Assembly: GCA_020024325.1 (NCBI GenBank)
Contig: JAHHTY010000065.1
Location: 1 to 9,795, forward strand
DNA length: 9,795 bases
Direction of reading: 5' to 3'
From: Negativibacillus sp.
GTDB lineage: Bacteria; Bacillota; Clostridia; Oscillospirales; Ruminococcaceae
The notes beneath the pieces were generated by a model, which saw only the letters and a program-made list of their open reading frames with translations, was not told the origin of the DNA and ran no database searches. The translations under genes and the position numbers were made by a program. Each line of letters starts with the position of its first letter. Position 1 is the first letter of the stretch. Shown here piece after piece: positions 6,626-9,795 of the stretch.

Positions 6626-6790
6626 TTATTTGCAGCCGCAAGAAAGACCATGTTTTACTCTGTCGTGCTCTTCAGCTTTCTTTGCATCGTTCCATTTATC
6701 CATAGTACCAACCAGATAACCGGTGATACGACGGATTCTTTCAAAACCTACATCTTTACCTACGGTGGATTGTCTTTGCATAGCGGACAT
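6626..6790 (-). CDS. Small glycyl-radical subunit of split anaerobic NrdD
   Basis: This 54-aa gene carries the glycyl-radical segment that the 761-aa NrdD lacks. Residues 17-29 read ERIRRITGYLVGT and residues 31-47 end in DRVKH, matching the C-terminal tail of ordinary NrdD (RRxxGYLG, then a FN.gK..E..RvKH pattern). G24 in RITGY is the predicted radical glycine. The tail ends in S-C-G-C-K (C51, C53). AAGGAG at 6799-6804 is 8 nt before the ATG, a strong start. nrdG follows after 2 nt. It should associate with the large NrdD to rebuild the active enzyme for dNTP synthesis. Its length is too small for default gene callers, but codon use and motif support it as real. Confidence 0.9.
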   Translation of the reverse strand: MSAMQRQSTVGKDVGFERIRRITGYLVGTMDKWNDAKKAEEHDRVKHGLSCGCK

Positions 6791-6819
6791 AATTCATTCT
6801 CCTTTATAAAAAATCCCTC

Positions 6820-6845
6820 TAGGCTGTACTGTATGTATCAGCCTA
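6820..6845 (-). other. Hairpin between the large and small NrdD genes
   Basis: TAGGCTG (6820-6826) and CAGCCTA (6839-6845) form a 7-bp stem, extended by TAC/GTA with one bulged T and a 5-nt loop. On the minus strand a run of six T follows only 7 nt later, so it is not a standard terminator. It sits in the 104-nt gap and could adjust the relative amounts of the two subunits or protect an mRNA end. Confidence 0.45.
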
Positions 6846-6894
6846 TTATTTTGTATTGACTTATCTTACAAATGAATTGATAACAATCGTTTTT

Positions 6895-9180
6895 TTAATC
6901 AATCCCTTTAAAGGTTGGAATATCCGGATACTGTTTTCTCAGCTGTGCCAGCTTCTCCGGACTGATAGCCTCACCATCACGTCTACCACATCTTGGGCAA
7001 ACATCGCCAATAACGCCAACATATCCGCAAACCGGGTCACGGTCTACCGGATGGTTGATAGAGCCATAACCGATTCCGGCATCGTGCATACAACGAACAA
7101 CCGACTCGAAGGCATCTACGTTATTAGAGGTATCTCCGTCCAACTCTACATAGCTAATATGACCAGCATTGGTCAGTGCGTGATATGGACCTTCCTTCTG
7201 AATCTTTTCAAAAGCGGAAATATTGTACCATACCGGAATATGGAAAGAGTTTGTGTAATAATCACGATCAGTTACACCCGGGATTACACCGTAACGTTTT
7301 CTGTCCATACGGATAAAGCGTCCGGAAAGCCCCTCTGCCGGTGTTGCAAGCAAGGAGAAATTCAGCTTTTCTTCCTGGCTCTTACGGTCACAATATTCTC
7401 TCATATGACCAATAATCTCTAAACCTTTCTGCTGCATCTCATCGCTTTCGCCGTGATGATGTCCATACAGAGCTGTCAAAGTTTCAGCCAAACCGATAAA
7501 ACCAATAGACAATGTACCATGTTTAAGTACCTCGCGAACTTCGTCATTCGGTCCCAGTTTTTCACTGTCAAGCCATACACCCTGACCCATCAGGAATGGG
7601 TAGTTATATACTCTCTTGGATGCCTGAATTTCAAAACGGTCCAACAGCTGGTTTGCTACCAGTTCCATCATTTTATCAAGTTTTTCGTAGAATACTTTTT
7701 CGTCGTGATGTGCTTCGATTGCAAGACGAGGCAGGTTAATAGAGGTGAAGGACAGGTTGCCTCTGCCATAACTGATCTCTCTGGTTGGGTCATAAACATT
7801 TCCCATAACACGGGTACGGCAGCCCATTGTGGCAACCTCGGTTTCAGGATGCCCCGGTTTATAGTACTGAAGATTGAAAGGCGCATCCAGGAAAATATAG
7901 TTCGGGAACAATCTCTTTGCACTTACCTTGCAGGAAAGTTTAAACAGGTCATAGTTTGGATCGCCTTCGTTGTAGTTGACCCCTTCTTTTACCTTAAATA
8001 CATGGATTGGGAAGATACAGGTTTCTCCGTGACCCAAACCGGCATCAGTTGCCAGCAGGATATTTCGGATTACCATTCTTCCTTCCGGAGAGGTATCAGT
8101 TCCATAGTTGATGGAGCTGAATGGTGTCTGTGCGCCTGCACGGGAGTGCATGGTGTTTAAGTTATGGACAAAGCCTTCCATTGCCTGATAGGTATCTCGG
8201 TCTGCCTTACGGATTGCTCTGCGGCGTGCAACGTCAACCAAATGCTCTGCCTTATCCTCTGCGATACCGTAATGCTCGCACAAACCTTCTGCAACTGCTT
8301 TATCAAATTCTTCTGCACCGATTTCCAGTCTTGGTCCTGCACCGGTCTTTTCTTTTGCCTGTGCCAGTACTTTTGCCACACCCTCTTTTTCATCAAAGGT
8401 ATCAAGAAAATCTTCCACACCCTCCATCAGCTTGTTGGTGTATGCTTTGCGGAAGGTTTTTACAACGCCCAGTGCCATGCCATAATCAAAGTTTGGAATA
8501 CTTTGACCGCCATGCTGGTCGTTTTGGTTGGACTGAATTGCAATTGCTGCAAGTGCCGCATAGCTCTGAATGCTTTGTGGTTCTCTTAAAAATCCATGTC
8601 CTGTGGAGAAACCACCGTCAAACAGATTTACAATATCAATCTGAGTGCAGGTTGTTGTCAAGGAGTAAAAATCAAAGTCGTGAATATGGATATCTCCCTC
8701 ACGGTAAGCCTTTGCCTGCTCAGGAGTCAGCAAATAGGCTTCATTATACGCTTTTGCTCCTGCTGTACCAATTTGCAGCATACTTCCCATGGCTGTGTTT
8801 CCGTCAATGTTTGCATTATCACGTTTTACATCGCTCTGACGGGCATCTACACGGGTAATTTCATCAATCGTTCTCATCAGGCTTGTATTGGATTCACGAA
8901 TGCGGGTGCGGTTTGCACGGTACAGAATGTACTGTTTTGCAGACTCATCAAATCCCATACGCATCAGCTCATGTTCTACAATATCCTGAATTTCCTCGAT
9001 TTTAGGAGGGGTATCACGGTATGTCTCATCCAGACGTTTCGCAACCGCCTCGGTGACTGCTGCCGCCCCTTGCGGAGCTGTTTGTCCGGCTGCACGCATA
9101 GATTTTTCGATGGCAAAAAGAATCTTGCTGCTATCGAAATCAACAATGCGGCCGTCCCTCTTTATAACCTTTGTTATCAT
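6895..9180 (-). CDS. nrdD: Anaerobic ribonucleoside-triphosphate reductase, catalytic chain lacking glycyl-radical tail
   Basis: Class III ribonucleotide reductase makes dNTPs without oxygen. Residues 1-95 form an ATP-cone for allosteric control (ITKVIKRDGRIVDFD start). The catalytic barrel has C178 in LTTTCTQID and C454 in TMGCRTRV, which match the active-site cysteines of T4 and E. coli NrdD. Near the end VCGYVG (717-722) and CPRCG (728-732) give three cysteines of the structural zinc site; the fourth is replaced around D713-D715. The protein stops at 761 with PTFKGID, before any RVxGY radical motif, which instead is on the 54-aa gene downstream. The ORF is intact, so this is a split enzyme and not a frameshift: 104 nt and a fresh ribosome binding site separate the parts. 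AGAGGGG lies 6 nt before the ATG. Confidence 0.95.
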   Translation of the reverse strand: MITKVIKRDGRIVDFDSSKILFAIEKSMRAAGQTAPQGAAAVTEAVAKRLDETYRDTPPKIEEIQDIVEHELMRMGFDESAKQYILYRANRTRIRESNTSLMRTIDEITRVDARQSDVKRDNANIDGNTAMGSMLQIGTAGAKAYNEAYLLTPEQAKAYREGDIHIHDFDFYSLTTTCTQIDIVNLFDGGFSTGHGFLREPQSIQSYAALAAIAIQSNQNDQHGGQSIPNFDYGMALGVVKTFRKAYTNKLMEGVEDFLDTFDEKEGVAKVLAQAKEKTGAGPRLEIGAEEFDKAVAEGLCEHYGIAEDKAEHLVDVARRRAIRKADRDTYQAMEGFVHNLNTMHSRAGAQTPFSSINYGTDTSPEGRMVIRNILLATDAGLGHGETCIFPIHVFKVKEGVNYNEGDPNYDLFKLSCKVSAKRLFPNYIFLDAPFNLQYYKPGHPETEVATMGCRTRVMGNVYDPTREISYGRGNLSFTSINLPRLAIEAHHDEKVFYEKLDKMMELVANQLLDRFEIQASKRVYNYPFLMGQGVWLDSEKLGPNDEVREVLKHGTLSIGFIGLAETLTALYGHHHGESDEMQQKGLEIIGHMREYCDRKSQEEKLNFSLLATPAEGLSGRFIRMDRKRYGVIPGVTDRDYYTNSFHIPVWYNISAFEKIQKEGPYHALTNAGHISYVELDGDTSNNVDAFESVVRCMHDAGIGYGSINHPVDRDPVCGYVGVIGDVCPRCGRRDGEAISPEKLAQLRKQYPDIPTFKGID

Positions 9181-9261
9181 CTCGTTCCCCTCTTATCATA
9201 AAATTAAAACTAAAAATTAAAAATGACTGCACATCAAATCAGGTCTTTATAAAACTGCCTA

Positions 9262-9285
9262 TACAAATGGGATATACCCTTTGTA
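9262..9285 (-). other. Stem-loop in the nrdD leader
   Basis: TACAAA (9262-9267) and TTTGTA (9280-9285), continued by GGG/CCC with one bulged T and an ATATA loop, form a 9-bp hairpin in the roughly 135-nt 5' leader of nrdD. No known riboswitch class is recognisable. It may affect mRNA stability or be incidental. Confidence 0.4.
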
Positions 9286-9298
9286 ATGAGCAGATAAA

Positions 9299-9343
9299 CC
9301 ACAATTTGTGTTGCCTTGTACTTTATACCACTATATCTTGATA
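9299..9343 (-). promoter_or_regulatory. Possible pair of NrdR boxes at the nrdD promoter
   Basis: The minus-strand 16-mer TATCAAGATATAGTGG (9343-9328) matches most of the right half of the NrdR consensus acaCwATATaTwGtgt. A weaker copy, ACACAAATTGTGGTTT, ends near 9296 and starts 16 nt further on, the spacing typical for paired NrdR boxes. One overlaps the promoter spacer and one the start of transcription. Each site has several mismatches, so this is only suggestive. Confidence 0.35.
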
Positions 9344-9350
9344 TTGTCAA
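9322..9350 (-). promoter_or_regulatory. Strong extended -10 promoter of the nrdD operon
   Basis: On the minus strand a perfect TTGACA (9350-9345) and TATAAA (9327-9322) are separated by 17 nt. TGG directly ahead of the -10 supplies the TGn extension. Transcription should begin near 9315, leaving a leader of about 135 nt before nrdD. This is the best sigma-A promoter in the window. Confidence 0.85.
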
Positions 9351-9670
9351 GTGCCAAAAACCCTCTCATATCCTTCTCCTTTTCTTGAGTAAACACAAGC
9401 AAAAGCACGCAAACATGAGATTCCTTCTTTTAAATTCGGTTTTTTACTCAATTTTATTTTTTAAAAAATTCTTAAAATGATACAAAAAAGCCCCTGATAT
9501 TTTTTAATTTTTGTAACAATACTATATTAGTATATTTTGATGAATTTTAGTTTTTCACCTTGTTTTTTGTCGCCTTTTCTCTTTCAACAAATGTTCCCCC
9601 AAAAGTTCCACTATTCAACATTACCAAATGTATAAAATTTTTATCATAACTTGTCCATTGTCTTTTACCA
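9351..9670. other. AT-rich non-coding stretch
   Basis: No credible gene is visible on either strand. It holds poly-T/poly-A tracts and a 15-bp palindrome, ATACTATATTAGTAT, at 9519-9533. The only ATG-led frame of note (9415-9480, 21 codons) lacks a ribosome binding site. Confidence 0.5.
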
Positions 9671-9706
9671 ATAAAAACAGCACCAAAACGTTGGTGCTGT
9701 TTTTAT
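9671..9706. terminator. Bidirectional Rho-independent terminator
   Basis: A perfect 16-bp stem (9671-9686 with 9691-9706) with an AACG loop starts with AAAAA and ends with TTTTT, so it can stop transcription on both strands. No gene lies next to it inside the window. It probably ends a leftward gene beyond the right edge and insulates the nrdD promoter. Confidence 0.85.
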
Positions 9707-9744
9707 TATATATTGGGTTACTTATTTGTTGCTTATTTCTATCA

Positions 9745-9790
9745 AAACCACCCGTTGAACGGGTGGTTTGAACAGACCCTATAAGGGTCT
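9745..9790. repeat. Two adjacent palindromic hairpins, possible IS200/IS605-type end
   Basis: The first is a 25-nt palindrome (9745-9769) built on ACCACCCGTT and its complement with a single central G. The second is AGACCCT-ATA-AGGGTCT (9774-9790). Four nucleotides separate them. Subterminal hairpins of this look are typical of IS200/IS605 elements, which recognise folded single strands at their ends. No transposase gene is in the window, so membership is inference. Confidence 0.4.
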
Positions 9791-9795
9791 ATCTC

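Noticed and set aside
6895..7030. NrdD as a truncated pseudogene
   Set aside because: The missing radical motif is present as a separate intact gene with its own ribosome binding site, so the pair looks functional and not decayed.
6856..9201. Long plus-strand open frames opposite nrdD (for example 6856-7422, 7453-8160, 8121-8858, 8596-9201)
   Set aside because: They are antisense shadows of the nrdD gene, rich in Cys, His and Ser as expected from mirror translation, overlap each other and lack ribosome binding sites. The minus-strand NrdD has clear motifs throughout.
9345..9360. TGGCAC word upstream of nrdD as a sigma-54 promoter
   Set aside because: The required GC element at the correct distance is missing, whereas a full sigma-A promoter starts at the same place.
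9415..9480. 21-codon plus-strand frame as a small peptide gene
   Set aside because: It lacks a ribosome binding site and reads through poly-T/poly-A sequence.

Overview
The window looks like chromosomal DNA of a low-GC, anaerobic Bacillota, probably a gut-type Clostridia. The evidence is AT-rich intergenic DNA, strong AGGAG-type ribosome binding sites, sigma-A-like promoters, U-tract terminators and an oxygen-sensitive (class III) ribonucleotide reductase locus. No rRNA, tRNA, CRISPR array or complete mobile element is visible. Every functional call rests on reading motifs by eye, not on a database search.

Left half (+ strand, about 368-5363): a pyroglutamate (5-oxoproline) / pyroglutamyl-peptide module. 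After an AT-rich leader with a promoter and nested inverted repeats come two membrane proteins of the DUF969 and DUF979 families, which usually occur as a pair and are annotated as a 5-oxoproline transporter. Next are a short M29-aminopeptidase/NicX-like metalloenzyme, pyroglutamyl-peptidase I (pcp), a small terminator, a free-standing GyrI-like effector-binding protein and, from its own promoter, an RpiR-type HTH-SIS regulator. The likely logic is uptake, release of N-terminal pyroglutamate and local regulation. No recognisable 5-oxoprolinase is in the window, so the M29/NicX-like protein is the odd member to watch. A perfect 18-bp stem terminator closes this half and also serves the convergent operon.

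Right half (- strand, 9350 down to about 5425): the anaerobic nucleotide reduction operon. An extended -10 promoter, overlapped by possible NrdR boxes, drives a 761-aa NrdD. This protein has an ATP-cone, both active-site cysteines and a zinc-site remnant, but stops before the glycyl-radical motif. A 54-aa gene at 6626-6790 carries that motif (RRITGYLVG) as a separate polypeptide, followed 2 nt later by the activase nrdG. An unrecognised acidic 203-aa protein is last, behind a hairpin. The split of the reductase into a catalytic chain and a tiny glycyl-radical chain is the most striking feature of the window.

Right edge (9351-9795): AT-rich DNA without a convincing gene, containing a 16-bp stem terminator and two back-to-back palindromic hairpins that resemble the end of an IS200/IS605-type element.
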